17,489 nucleotides of DNA, taken from NCBI GenBank assembly GCA_050955105.1, contig JBPBQZ010000047.1, positions 1-17,489 on the forward strand, given 5' to 3'. Within the stretch, counting starts at the first letter, position 1. Every line of letters begins with the position of its first letter. Under the pieces are notes generated by a model. It ran no database searches. It was not told the origin of the DNA and was given only the letters and a program-made list of their open reading frames with translations. Both the position numbers and the translations under genes were made by a program. Below are positions 1-6,407 of the stretch, in pieces. The stretch comes from JBPBQZ01 sp050955105. Its GTDB lineage: Bacteria > Pseudomonadota > Gammaproteobacteria > Burkholderiales > Burkholderiaceae.

Positions 1-1
1 G

Positions 2-355
2 ACTGCCGGCAAATCAGGCCAGCCCAACCAGAGCGCCTACAACATTTCCAAGCACGCGGTAATCGGACTCACGCGTTGTTTGGCGGTTGAGTATGTAAAG
101 AGCGGCATCACCGTCAACGCCGTTTGTCCCGGACCCGTGCAGTCGAGCATGCTCGACGGTCTGCGGCAAGCGCAGGCGCAGGCGCACGACATTTCACCGG
201 AAGCGTTTACCGCATCGATGCTGGCACGCGTACCGCTCGGGCGCTTCCTCGAACCGGCTGAGATCGCCGGGCTGGTCGCCTATCTTGTTCAGCCGAATGC
301 CTCCGGCATCACCGGGCAATCTCTCAATGTGGATGGCGGCATGCATCCGTTGTAG
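2..355 (+). CDS. SDR family oxidoreductase, C-terminal part (5' end outside window)
   Basis: NAD(P)-dependent short-chain dehydrogenase/reductase, cut by the window's left edge. The open frame runs from base 2 without a stop to TAG at 353-355, about 117 residues. The catalytic YxxxK motif is visible as YNISK near the start, followed by the helix and the family segment VNAVCPGPV, and the usual SDR C-terminus GITGQSLNVDGGMHPL. The Rossmann glycine motif is missing only because it lies upstream of the window. Substrate cannot be told; the pattern suits 3-oxoacyl-ACP reductase-like or 3-hydroxybutyrate dehydrogenase-like members. An internal TTG at 80 is not the true start, because the catalytic Tyr and Lys lie before it. 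A second, broken SDR start follows 33 nt downstream. Confidence 0.9.
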   Translation, partial: TAGKSGQPNQSAYNISKHAVIGLTRCLAVEYVKSGITVNAVCPGPVQSSMLDGLRQAQAQAHDISPEAFTASMLARVPLGRFLEPAEIAGLVAYLVQPNASGITGQSLNVDGGMHPL

Positions 356-388
356 TCGATCCATCGATCGATCCGTTGGGACTTCCTT

Positions 389-490
389 ATGACCGCTGCA
401 TGCAAAGTCGCCCTGGTCACGGGCGCTGCGGCGCGAATCGGTTTGGCCATCGCCCAACATCTGGCAAACGAGGGCCGTAGAGCACTCGTG
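389..490 (+). pseudogene. SDR N-terminal relic
   Basis: From ATG 389 the frame reads as the start of an SDR: MTAACKVALVTGAAARIG, then LAIAQHLANEGRRALV. This is the beta1 strand, the glycine-rich cofactor loop (TGxxxxIG) and the following helix and strand. Similarity stops near base 490, where the sequence runs straight into the leader of the binding-protein gene at 522. The rest of the dehydrogenase, including the catalytic Ser-Tyr-Lys, is gone. The frame stays open to 796, but that part lies out of frame inside the next gene and resembles nothing. It is best read as the left side of a deletion joint. A short stand-alone peptide is possible but unlikely. Confidence 0.75.
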
Positions 491-521
491 TCCTTACAAC
501 AACTCAATGGAGGAGACAGCA

Positions 522-1787
522 ATGCGCTCAAAATCGTCGTCCGCTCATACACACTGTACAAGCAGCAGATCGCGGCGCGCGGCGATCGCTTTAAGCGGAC
601 TGTTACTAAGTGGCTTCGGGGCGCTCTCGACATCGGTGATGGCACAGGACAGCGCGCCGATCAACATCGGGATGGTTCTTGCCAAGCAGGGCGTGTTCGC
701 CGAGATCGGCCGCGACGGCGCACGCGGCGCGATGTTGGCGGTGGACGATGTCGATTCGAAGGTGAATGGCCGGCTAGTGAAGGTCATTTGGTATGACGAT
801 CCTGATCCTCAATCGGCGCAGCAAAACACCTCCAAATTGATCGATTCGGATAAGGTGGTCGCGGTGGTGGGTGGCTTGAACAGTGCTTCATCGTTGGCCG
901 AAGCATCCGTTGCCAAACGCGCGAAGATTCCGCTGATGGTGATTACAGGTTCCGCGAGGGAAATCACGGGCAAGGATTGCAACCGCTATACATTCCGGGC
1001 TTACTTCACCGCGCAGGTAGCAGCGCGTGCCCTGGTGCCTGAACTAATCAAGAAGGGCAAGCGCTGGTATTTCCTTTCGCCGAATTACGCGACCGGCGTC
1101 GACGCTTATAACAGCATGAAAGAGGAGCTTGTGAAATTGGGCGGTACCGAAGTCGGTGCCGACAAGGTGCCCTTGGGAACGTCCGACTACAGCAGCTTTA
1201 TATTAAAAATCCGTGAAGCCAAGCCGGATGTTGTCGCCTTCAGTCTGACGGGCATCGATATCGACAATTTCCTCAAGCAATGGTCGCAGTACGGTATGAA
1301 AGACAAGATTCCGGTCGGTGACCCCTATCTCAGTGAATCGTCAGTTTGGTCATTGAACAAAGGTTCGGCCACCGGAACCTACGTGAAGATCTGGCAATAC
1401 AGCGATCCGGATCTTTCGCCGATCGAGCGCAAATTTGCCGCCGACTATCGTGCCAAGTATGGAATGCCCGCGTCGATGGTGGCATGGGATGGATGGATGT
1501 CGATGCGTATGATTCTGGATGCGATCCGCGCAGGCAAATCGACTGACCCTGCATCGATCGTGCATCAATTGGAAACGTTGAAGTGGTCCGACAGGAAGAC
1601 GCCGAGCTATTTCCGTCCATGGGATCACCAGTTCATCCATCCGGTGGTGGTCGTCAACGCGCATGAGCCGAAGGCCGACAAATGGGATTTGTTGGACATC
1701 GTGAAGACAGTTCCTGAGAAAGTTGAAGACAACGACAAGATTTTTGGGACGAAGGCCGAAGTGGGTTGTGAAATGGGCAGTCTGTAA
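522..1787 (+). CDS. Branched-chain amino acid type ABC transporter substrate-binding protein
   Basis: Periplasmic ligand-binding protein of the LivJ/LivK-like family (Peripla_BP_6), 421 residues. ATG 522 is preferred over ATG 507 because GGAGGAGA at 509-516 gives a good ribosome binding site for 522. Residues 1-41 form a signal peptide: a basic stretch SRSRR, a hydrophobic core, and cleavage after VMA. The mature part starts with INIGMVLAKQGVFAEIGRDG, typical of the first lobe, and has the family segments VVAVVGGLNSASS and TSDYSSFILKIREAKPDVV. Its ligand is unknown; members take amino acids, amides, urea or aromatic acids. No permease or ATPase genes follow, so it is an orphan here. A clear paralog lies at the right end of the window. 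Confidence 0.92.
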   Translation: MRSKSSSAHTHCTSSRSRRAAIALSGLLLSGFGALSTSVMAQDSAPINIGMVLAKQGVFAEIGRDGARGAMLAVDDVDSKVNGRLVKVIWYDDPDPQSAQQNTSKLIDSDKVVAVVGGLNSASSLAEASVAKRAKIPLMVITGSAREITGKDCNRYTFRAYFTAQVAARALVPELIKKGKRWYFLSPNYATGVDAYNSMKEELVKLGGTEVGADKVPLGTSDYSSFILKIREAKPDVVAFSLTGIDIDNFLKQWSQYGMKDKIPVGDPYLSESSVWSLNKGSATGTYVKIWQYSDPDLSPIERKFAADYRAKYGMPASMVAWDGWMSMRMILDAIRAGKSTDPASIVHQLETLKWSDRKTPSYFRPWDHQFIHPVVVVNAHEPKADKWDLLDIVKTVPEKVEDNDKIFGTKAEVGCEMGSL

Positions 1788-1862
1788 GACGGCTTGCCGG
1801 GGAGGTCGCCTTTTTGTCGCAATGGTAATCTCCCCATTCCAATAATCCTTCATGGGGTAGTT

Positions 1863-1991
1863 ATGTTCGGGCGTTGTATGGCGATGTTGTTAGTAGTGGG
1901 CGCGTTGTTTTCCTTGAGCGGCTGCAATACGGTGGCCGGCGTCGGTCAGGACATTTCGGGTTCAGCGCGGACCGTGCAGCGCGCGCTGTAA
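1863..1991 (+). CDS. Entericidin A/B family small lipoprotein
   Basis: A 42-residue protein starting at ATG 1863, behind a purine-rich stretch (GGGG at 1855-1858). It has a short basic N-terminus, a hydrophobic core and a lipobox LSGC with the lipidated cysteine at residue 21, followed by NTVAGVGQDISGSARTV, the family's typical Gly/Ser-rich tail. Entericidins are tiny membrane lipoproteins; in E. coli they are linked to stationary-phase lysis as an antidote/toxin pair. Only one copy is present here. It lies 75 nt after the binding-protein gene and may have its own promoter. The frame is open back to 1794, but the earlier residues do not fit the family. Confidence 0.85.
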   Translation: MFGRCMAMLLVVGALFSLSGCNTVAGVGQDISGSARTVQRAL

Positions 1992-2093
1992 CGCTCGCCG
2001 TCATTGCCGCGGTGGGATTGGCGGTCCGCTTATGTTTCCCGCTGCTAAAGGTATGCGATTTCCTTGTTTGTTGCCCTCGAAGGCATCGGCTAG

Positions 2094-2356
2094 TGTGACA
2101 GGCTGCAGATTGCTGCGCCGGCCATCGCTGACGATCTTTTCGCGCGGCTACATCGTGCCCACCTGGACCATCACGTCCTGGTGTTTCGCGAGGTCAGGAT
2201 CACGCCGGCACAGCAGATTGCATTTAGCCGGCGCTTTGGGCCACTGCAGGTCCACGTATTGCACCAGTTCCAACTGCCTGGCTATCCCGAAATTCTGCGG
2301 GTATCGAACATTCTCGAGCACGGCCGGCCGATCGGTTTGGGCGACGCCGGCGCGTT
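2094..2356 (+). pseudogene. TauD/TfdA dioxygenase, N-terminal relic
   Basis: This frame translates to the N-terminal region of alpha-ketoglutarate-dependent taurine dioxygenase-type enzymes: FARLHRAHLDHHVLVFREV, ITPAQQIAFSRRFGPLQVHV and ILRVSNILEHGRPIGLGDAG. In intact enzymes the last segment is followed within a few residues by the iron-binding HxD motif (as in WHSDLSY). Here it breaks at AFSRAVDRP and the HxD and the distal His are lost. No start codon is in place: a TAG lies just upstream in this frame near 2091. The gene is therefore cut at both ends. It is joined at about 2356 to the tail of an ABC permease gene, as expected if the middle of a tauD-transporter operon was deleted. Confidence 0.75.
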
Positions 2357-2487
2357 CTCGCGAGCTGTTGACCGACCGAGTATTCGCCGGGTTGATGCTG
2401 GTCATCGTGATCGGCCTGCTGGTGGAGAATCTCGCATTTCGCGCGCTGGAACGCGCCACCATCGGACGCTGGGGCATGCAGCGCTGA
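2357..2487 (+). pseudogene. ABC transporter permease (SsuC/TauC type), C-terminal relic
   Basis: The last 43 residues before TGA 2485-2487 match the C-terminus of sulfonate/nitrate/taurine-type ABC permeases: RELLTDRVFAGLMLVIVIG, then the end of the last membrane helix LLVENLAFRALER and the tail ATIGRWGMQR. Only the final transmembrane segment survives; the EAA-loop core and the other five or so helices are missing. It is in a different frame from the TauD relic joined to its left. Intact copies often sit in operons with TauD-like dioxygenases, which supports one large internal deletion. The sense of both relics is the same (+). Confidence 0.7.
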
Positions 2488-2496
2488 GAAAGGGAC

Positions 2497-3144
2497 ATGC
2501 CGCGATATACTTCCCGCATGGAACTCGAGCCCCACGATCTCGAAAAGATCAGCACCGTCACCTTGCAGCACTACGACGCGCACGCGGAGGATTTTCGCGA
2601 TGGCACGCGCGATCACGACGTTACGCAAAACATCGCGGCGCTACTGCGCCATATCGATGCCACGCCGGCTTTTACCATCCTGGATTTTGGTTGCGGCCCA
2701 GGGCGAGATCTCAAAACGTTCAGTGCGCTCGGTCATCGCGCGATCGGCCTCGATGGCGCAGAGCACTTTGTTGCGATGGCGCGTGAGGAGACTGGCTGCG
2801 AAGTCTGGCAGCAAGACTTCCAGCATCTCGATTTACCTGCGGCGTATTTTGATGGCGTTTTCGCCAACGCCACGCTGTTCCACATCCCAAGTCAAGCCTT
2901 GCCGCGCGTGCTGCGGCAATTGCACGCGACGCTAGCGCCCGGTGGCGTGCTCTTCAGCTCCAACCCGCGTGGTGCGAATCAGGAAGGTTGGCGCCAGGGC
3001 CGATACGGCGTGTTCCATGATCTGGAAGCGTGGCGCCGCTATATGACGGCTGCGGGCTTCGTTGAAATCGAGCATTACTACCGGCCCGCGGGCTTGCCGC
3101 GTGAGCAGCAGCCGTGGCTCGCTAGCGTGTGGCGCAAGCCCTGA
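2497..3144 (+). CDS. Class I SAM-dependent methyltransferase
   Basis: A 215-residue methyltransferase of the Methyltransf_11/25 type. Motif I, the SAM-binding loop, is ILDFGCGPGR (residues 61-70), followed by the acidic residue of motif II at GLD (residue 86). The later blocks LDLPAAYFDGVFANATLFHI and ALPRVLRQLHATLAPGG are the family's motifs near strands 4 and 5. The substrate is unknown. Start choice is open: ATG 2497 has AAGGGA directly before it but with only 2-3 nt spacing; ATG 2518 (MELEPHDLEKIS, 208 residues) begins at the conserved part and has a TATACT sequence at 2506-2511, so it could even be leaderless. It lies just after the permease relic and converges with the uspA-like gene. 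Confidence 0.87.
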   Translation: MPRYTSRMELEPHDLEKISTVTLQHYDAHAEDFRDGTRDHDVTQNIAALLRHIDATPAFTILDFGCGPGRDLKTFSALGHRAIGLDGAEHFVAMAREETGCEVWQQDFQHLDLPAAYFDGVFANATLFHIPSQALPRVLRQLHATLAPGGVLFSSNPRGANQEGWRQGRYGVFHDLEAWRRYMTAAGFVEIEHYYRPAGLPREQQPWLASVWRKP

Positions 3145-3147
3145 CTG

Positions 3148-3173
3148 GCTCGTGCCGAGCCCAGAGCACGAGC
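3148..3173. terminator. Possible bidirectional terminator hairpin
   Basis: In the gap between two convergent genes, GCTCGTG (3148-3154) pairs with CACGAGC (3167-3173) around a 12-nt loop. A competing smaller hairpin, GGCTCG-TGC-CGAGCC, occupies 3147-3161. There is no clear T-tract on either side, so rho-independent action is uncertain. Confidence 0.4.
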
Positions 3174-3227
3174 GGAACACAGTGTAAAGCCGCACCCTCA
3201 TGACAACCCGGCCCAGGGCCCGAGATG

Positions 3228-3731
3228 TCAGGCCGTACCGACCACAGCGGGTGCAATCACGGCAGGCGGTGCCTTTTGCGTCGCGGCACCCAGCGGCACA
3301 AGCAGCACTGGACGAGACGAGATACGCAGCACTTGCTCGGCGACACTGCCGAGCACGAGCCGCCGCCAGCCGCGCCGTCCGTGCGTGCCCATCACGATCA
3401 GATCAGCATTGAACTCCTCGGCAGCGCGCATCACCTGGTTCGGGATGTCGTCCCCGGCTGGATCGACCTCGCGCATGATCGGCGATCCTTTGACGTCCTC
3501 GCGCTTCATCTGTTCCGTCGCGTCGGCAATCACGCGAGTTCCCTCCTGGATGAAAGCATTGCGCGCGATTGACGGATCATAAGCCGGCCCTGCGTACATC
3601 AGCGGCGTTACGTCAATCACATACAGCGGCGTGAGTTCCGCGCCTTGCTCGCGCGCCATCTTGAGCGCCTCAGTCAGGGCGCACGCTGATGTTTCGCTAC
3701 CGTCTATCGCCACAAGAATGTGTTGGTACAT
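3228..3731 (-). CDS. Universal stress protein, UspA family
   Basis: A 167-residue single-domain Usp protein. The N-terminus MYQHILVAIDGS carries the nucleotide-site aspartate (D10). The ATP-binding signature G-2x-G-9x-G-S is complete: GTHG at 115-118 and GS at 128-129, followed by AEQVLRISSRPVLLVP. It therefore belongs to the ATP-binding class. Such proteins help survival under starvation, oxidative stress or low oxygen. The start is ATG 3731, with AAGGAG six nt upstream. A perfect FNR/Anr box and a matching -10 element lie upstream, so oxygen-limited expression is likely. The last 20 residues are an Ala/Pro/Val-rich tail beyond the usual domain. Confidence 0.95.
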   Translation of the reverse strand: MYQHILVAIDGSETSACALTEALKMAREQGAELTPLYVIDVTPLMYAGPAYDPSIARNAFIQEGTRVIADATEQMKREDVKGSPIMREVDPAGDDIPNQVMRAAEEFNADLIVMGTHGRRGWRRLVLGSVAEQVLRISSRPVLLVPLGAATQKAPPAVIAPAVVGTA

Positions 3732-3761
3732 GAGAGGCTCCTTAGCTCTGGGGTGATCACA

Positions 3762-3767
3762 AGTGTA
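3762..3767 (-). promoter_or_regulatory. Candidate -10 element of the usp gene
   Basis: On the - strand this reads TACACT, four of six matches to TATAAT. Its centre is 31 bp from the centre of the FNR box, the spacing of class II FNR-activated promoters (box at -41.5, -10 at about -10). It predicts a transcript start near 3754 and a 5' leader of about 23 nt containing AAGGAG. Confidence 0.55.
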
Positions 3768-3788
3768 TGAGCCGCATTGCTGCCGTCA

Positions 3789-3802
3789 TTGATACAGATC
3801 AA
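3789..3802. promoter_or_regulatory. FNR/Anr binding site, perfect consensus
   Basis: The 14-bp sequence TTGATACAGATCAA matches the FNR consensus TTGAT-N4-ATCAA at all ten fixed bases. It lies about 64 bp before the usp start codon, and the next gene leftward on the - strand is usp, so usp is the natural target. It lies between the 3' end of lysA and usp, so it cannot serve lysA. FNR/Anr is an iron-sulfur regulator active without oxygen. Confidence 0.75.
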
Positions 3803-3835
3803 GGTCGGCGCGTATGTCGGAGCTTAGAGTTTTCT

Positions 3836-3852
3836 CATGCACGCCGTGCATG
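3836..3852. repeat. Short perfect inverted repeat
   Basis: CATGCAC (3836-3842) and GTGCATG (3846-3852) are perfect inverted arms around GCC. It lies between the end of lysA and the FNR box of usp. There is no T-tract after it in the direction of lysA transcription, so it is not a classical terminator. It may be a chance palindrome or a protein site. The rest of 3803-3947 shows nothing further. Confidence 0.35.
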
Positions 3853-3947
3853 CGGGGCGCGACAGTAAACTCGCGGACACCCCTGAACGAGGCGGCCATT
3901 TGGATATCGCCGCATGTTGGGAACCGGTTCGGCGAGCGTGGGTCTTG

Positions 3948-5180
3948 TTAGATCGTGCGCTGCTCGAGTGCGAGGAGGTCGGCCATCGTTTGACGGCGGC
4001 GAACGAGCTTCAATTCACCCCGGTCAACGAGAATCTCGGGCGACAAAGGTCGACTGTTATAGTTCGACGACATCGCCGCACCGTAGGCGCCGACATCATG
4101 GAACAGCAGCAGGTCGCCCACCCGCGGGCGAGGCAAGGTACGACTTCGGATCGTTCCGTCCGCGTCGACCGTGAACACATCGCCAGCTTCGCACAGGGGT
4201 CCGCCGATGGCGACTTCGACCATATCGTCGGTGGGCGCTGGCGATCCGTCGGATCGGATCAACGAGATGTCGTGATAGCTGCCATAGAACGACGGGCGCA
4301 TGAGATCGTTGAAGCCGGCATCGACGAGGGCAAAGAGATGGCTCGGTGTCTTCTTCACCGAGTGGATCTCGCTCACCAGCACGCCGGCCTGGCCGACCAG
4401 GTAACGGCCAGGCTCGATTTCCAGCGTAACGGCATGGCCGAGGTGCGCCTCGATCTCGCGTCGCGCGGCGTCCCACATCGAAAAGTAGTGGTTTGCATCG
4501 ATTTCCGGATCGACCTTTTCGTACGGAATTGATAGACCGCCGCCCGCCGAAACGGCTCTTATGTCGTGATCGAGCATCTTCACCGTGTCGACCATCGCAC
4601 CGCACACGCGGGACAGGTGAGCGTAGTCGACGCCCGAGCCGATGTGCATATGCAGGCCGACCAGCTTGAGACCGGTGCGACGGACGACTTCCAGTGCGAC
4701 CGGCAGATCGGACAGCCAAAGCCCATGCTTGCTGTGTTCGCCGCCGGTGTTCGTCTTGTTGCTATGTCCTTGGCCGAAACCGGGATTGACGCGCAGCCAG
4801 ACATTGTGCCCCGGCGCTGCGCGACCGACGCGCTCGAGCATGTCTAGCGATCCTGCGTTGACCGCAATACCGAGTTCCATCACGGCAGCGAGGGTGGGCC
4901 GGTCGATCAAGTCAGCCGTGAAGACGATTTGTTCCGGCTTGAAGTCGGCTGCCAGAGCTCGCTCCAACTCACCGAGGGAGACAGCGTCGATCGCAACGCC
5001 TTCGTCGCGCATTAACTTCAAAATGTGGATGTTCGAGCACGCCTTCTGCGCGTAGCGAATTACGTCGAACTGCCGCAGGCCAGCGATCTGACGACGGACG
5101 ATGTCTGCGTCATATAGCCAGAGCGGCGTTCCGGATTGTCGTGTAGCGTCGAGCAGTTGCTGCCGGGATATCGAGTTCAC
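3948..5180 (-). CDS. lysA: Diaminopimelate decarboxylase (lysine biosynthesis)
   Basis: Catalyses the last step of lysine synthesis, meso-diaminopimelate to L-lysine plus CO2, in the cytoplasm with pyridoxal phosphate. It has 410 residues, normal for the family. The PLP lysine is K46 in RYAQKACSN. The phosphate-binding and active-site motifs are HIGSG (179-183), GGG (213-215) and EPGR (256-259). The dimer-interface cysteine is C330 in GGPLCEAGDVF, and the C-terminal tyrosine is Y366 in GAYGAAMSSNYNSRP. The whole protein closely follows E. coli LysA from memory, not the longer-branch forms common in betaproteobacteria. Start is GTG 5180 with no clear ribosome binding site. It is divergent from lysR, as in enterobacteria. 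Confidence 0.95.
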   Translation of the reverse strand: MNSISRQQLLDATRQSGTPLWLYDADIVRRQIAGLRQFDVIRYAQKACSNIHILKLMRDEGVAIDAVSLGELERALAADFKPEQIVFTADLIDRPTLAAVMELGIAVNAGSLDMLERVGRAAPGHNVWLRVNPGFGQGHSNKTNTGGEHSKHGLWLSDLPVALEVVRRTGLKLVGLHMHIGSGVDYAHLSRVCGAMVDTVKMLDHDIRAVSAGGGLSIPYEKVDPEIDANHYFSMWDAARREIEAHLGHAVTLEIEPGRYLVGQAGVLVSEIHSVKKTPSHLFALVDAGFNDLMRPSFYGSYHDISLIRSDGSPAPTDDMVEVAIGGPLCEAGDVFTVDADGTIRSRTLPRPRVGDLLLFHDVGAYGAAMSSNYNSRPLSPEILVDRGELKLVRRRQTMADLLALEQRTI

Positions 5181-5289
5181 GTGGCGATATGTCGTAGGGA
5201 ATTAACGGCTCCTATTAGATAACGTTGCTTGTGATTCAGTAAAATGCTATTTCTTTCGTACTCCATTCATTCCTGATATACGATTTTCA
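5181..5289. promoter_or_regulatory. lysA-lysR divergent promoter region
   Basis: The 109-bp gap separates two genes read outward, the standard place for a LysR-type operator acting on lysA and on lysR itself. It is clearly AT-richer than its flanks. For lysA, TTTACT and TCTAAT on the - strand (about 5217-5253) form a plausible -35/-10 pair with 18 bp between them. I could not fix a convincing T-N11-A dyad by eye, so no exact operator is given. Confidence 0.5.
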
Positions 5290-6228
5290 ATGATCACACA
5301 CCGGCACGTCGAGGTCTTCCGCGCCGTGATGCTGACGGGGAGCGTAACCAAGGCCGCAGAGCTGCTGCGAACCTCCCAGCCGACCGTGAGCCGCGAGCTC
5401 GCCCGTGTCGAGCAGGTTTTCGGGTTCTGCCTGTTCGATCGTTCGCAGGGTCGGCTAAGGCCAACGCATTCTGCGTTGAGCCTTTATGAGGAGGTGATGC
5501 GAAGCTACGTTGGGCTGGAGCGAATCAACGCTTGCGTGATGAGCCTGAGGCGGCGGGAAGGCAGCGAGCTGTCGGCGATTGCGCTGCCAGTGTTTGCGCA
5601 CTCCCTCCTGCCAGGGACTTGCAAGCGGCTGTTGGCGTCCCACCCGGCGGCCAGCATATCGATTACCTCGCAAGAGTCGCCGTTTCTAGAACAGTGGCTG
5701 TCTGCCCAGCGCTACGACATCGGCCTGACCGAGCACGACGTCGCCCCCGTGGGCACGTATCTGACGCCTTTGCTTGATGTCGACGAAGTTTGCGTGTTGC
5801 CGGACGGTCATCCGTTGCTCGACAAGGACGTGATCGAACTTGCCGATTTCGACGGACACGCATACGTCAGTTTCCCAGCCACCGATCCGTACCGGGTACA
5901 GATCGACTCGGCATTTGCAGCGATGGGCGTCGAGCGACGTATGGTTGCGGAGACTCCCAGCGCTGTTTCGGTTTGCAATATGGTGCGCAACGGGCTGGGG
6001 GTTACTATCATCAATCCGCTTACCGCTCTCGATTTCGAAGGGCGCAATCTGCACATTCGCTCGTTGTCCGTTTCCTATTCGTTTAGGGTCAGTGTTGTCG
6101 TACCCGAACATCGGCCGACCAATCCGCTGTCTGAGCCGTTCATCCAAGCGCTGCGTAGCGAAGCCACGTCGGTCCAGCACAAGCTGGCGACATTGTTCGA
6201 TGACAGGCGATCAGGAACCCGGCGGTGA
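5290..6228 (+). CDS. lysR: LysR, transcriptional activator of lysA
   Basis: LysR-type regulator of 312 residues. The N-terminal winged helix-turn-helix covers about residues 3-62: FRAVMLTGSVTKAAELLRTS, then QPTVSRELARVEQVFGFCLF. A co-inducer domain follows from about 90 to 295. Key stretches agree with E. coli LysR as I recall it: LPVFAHSLLP, QESPFLEQWLSAQR, DEVCVLPDGHPL and NPLTALDF. In E. coli LysR senses diaminopimelate and activates lysA. Divergence from lysA supports the same role. ATG 5290 has no strong ribosome binding site; a TATACGAT sequence lies about 10 nt before it. The last 10 residues are a basic tail. Confidence 0.94.
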   Translation: MITHRHVEVFRAVMLTGSVTKAAELLRTSQPTVSRELARVEQVFGFCLFDRSQGRLRPTHSALSLYEEVMRSYVGLERINACVMSLRRREGSELSAIALPVFAHSLLPGTCKRLLASHPAASISITSQESPFLEQWLSAQRYDIGLTEHDVAPVGTYLTPLLDVDEVCVLPDGHPLLDKDVIELADFDGHAYVSFPATDPYRVQIDSAFAAMGVERRMVAETPSAVSVCNMVRNGLGVTIINPLTALDFEGRNLHIRSLSVSYSFRVSVVVPEHRPTNPLSEPFIQALRSEATSVQHKLATLFDDRRSGTRR

Positions 6229-6407
6229 GCTGTTTAAAACGGGGGGATTACATCCCGAATGTCCAATGTATCGCGTTGAGCACGCTCGCTCTTGCATCGA
6301 TCCGCGTCTTCACATCACTTTTTAACGGCCGAAGCGCTGGCTTGTCCGCTGCACCGGCTGCCGCAAGGCCGACGGCCCTTTCGTTCGTTGCAGCCTGGAC
6401 GATGATG
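6229..6407. other. Gap between convergent lysR and the hybrid kinase gene
   Basis: This 179-bp stretch separates the two 3' ends. It contains a small hairpin GGGAT-TAC-ATCCC at 6244-6256, possibly a weak lysR terminator, and no open frame that resembles a protein. A GC-rich palindrome GGCCG-A-CGGCC is at 6367-6377. Confidence 0.4.

Noticed and set aside
1350..1853. 167-codon open frame on the - strand
   Set aside because: Antisense to the binding-protein gene, low-complexity translation, no motif.
3836..3852. Terminator for lysA
   Set aside because: In the direction of lysA transcription the hairpin is followed by A-rich rather than T-rich sequence.
3837..4532. 231-codon open frame on the + strand
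   Set aside because: It overlaps the 3' half of lysA on the opposite strand and shows no family motif.
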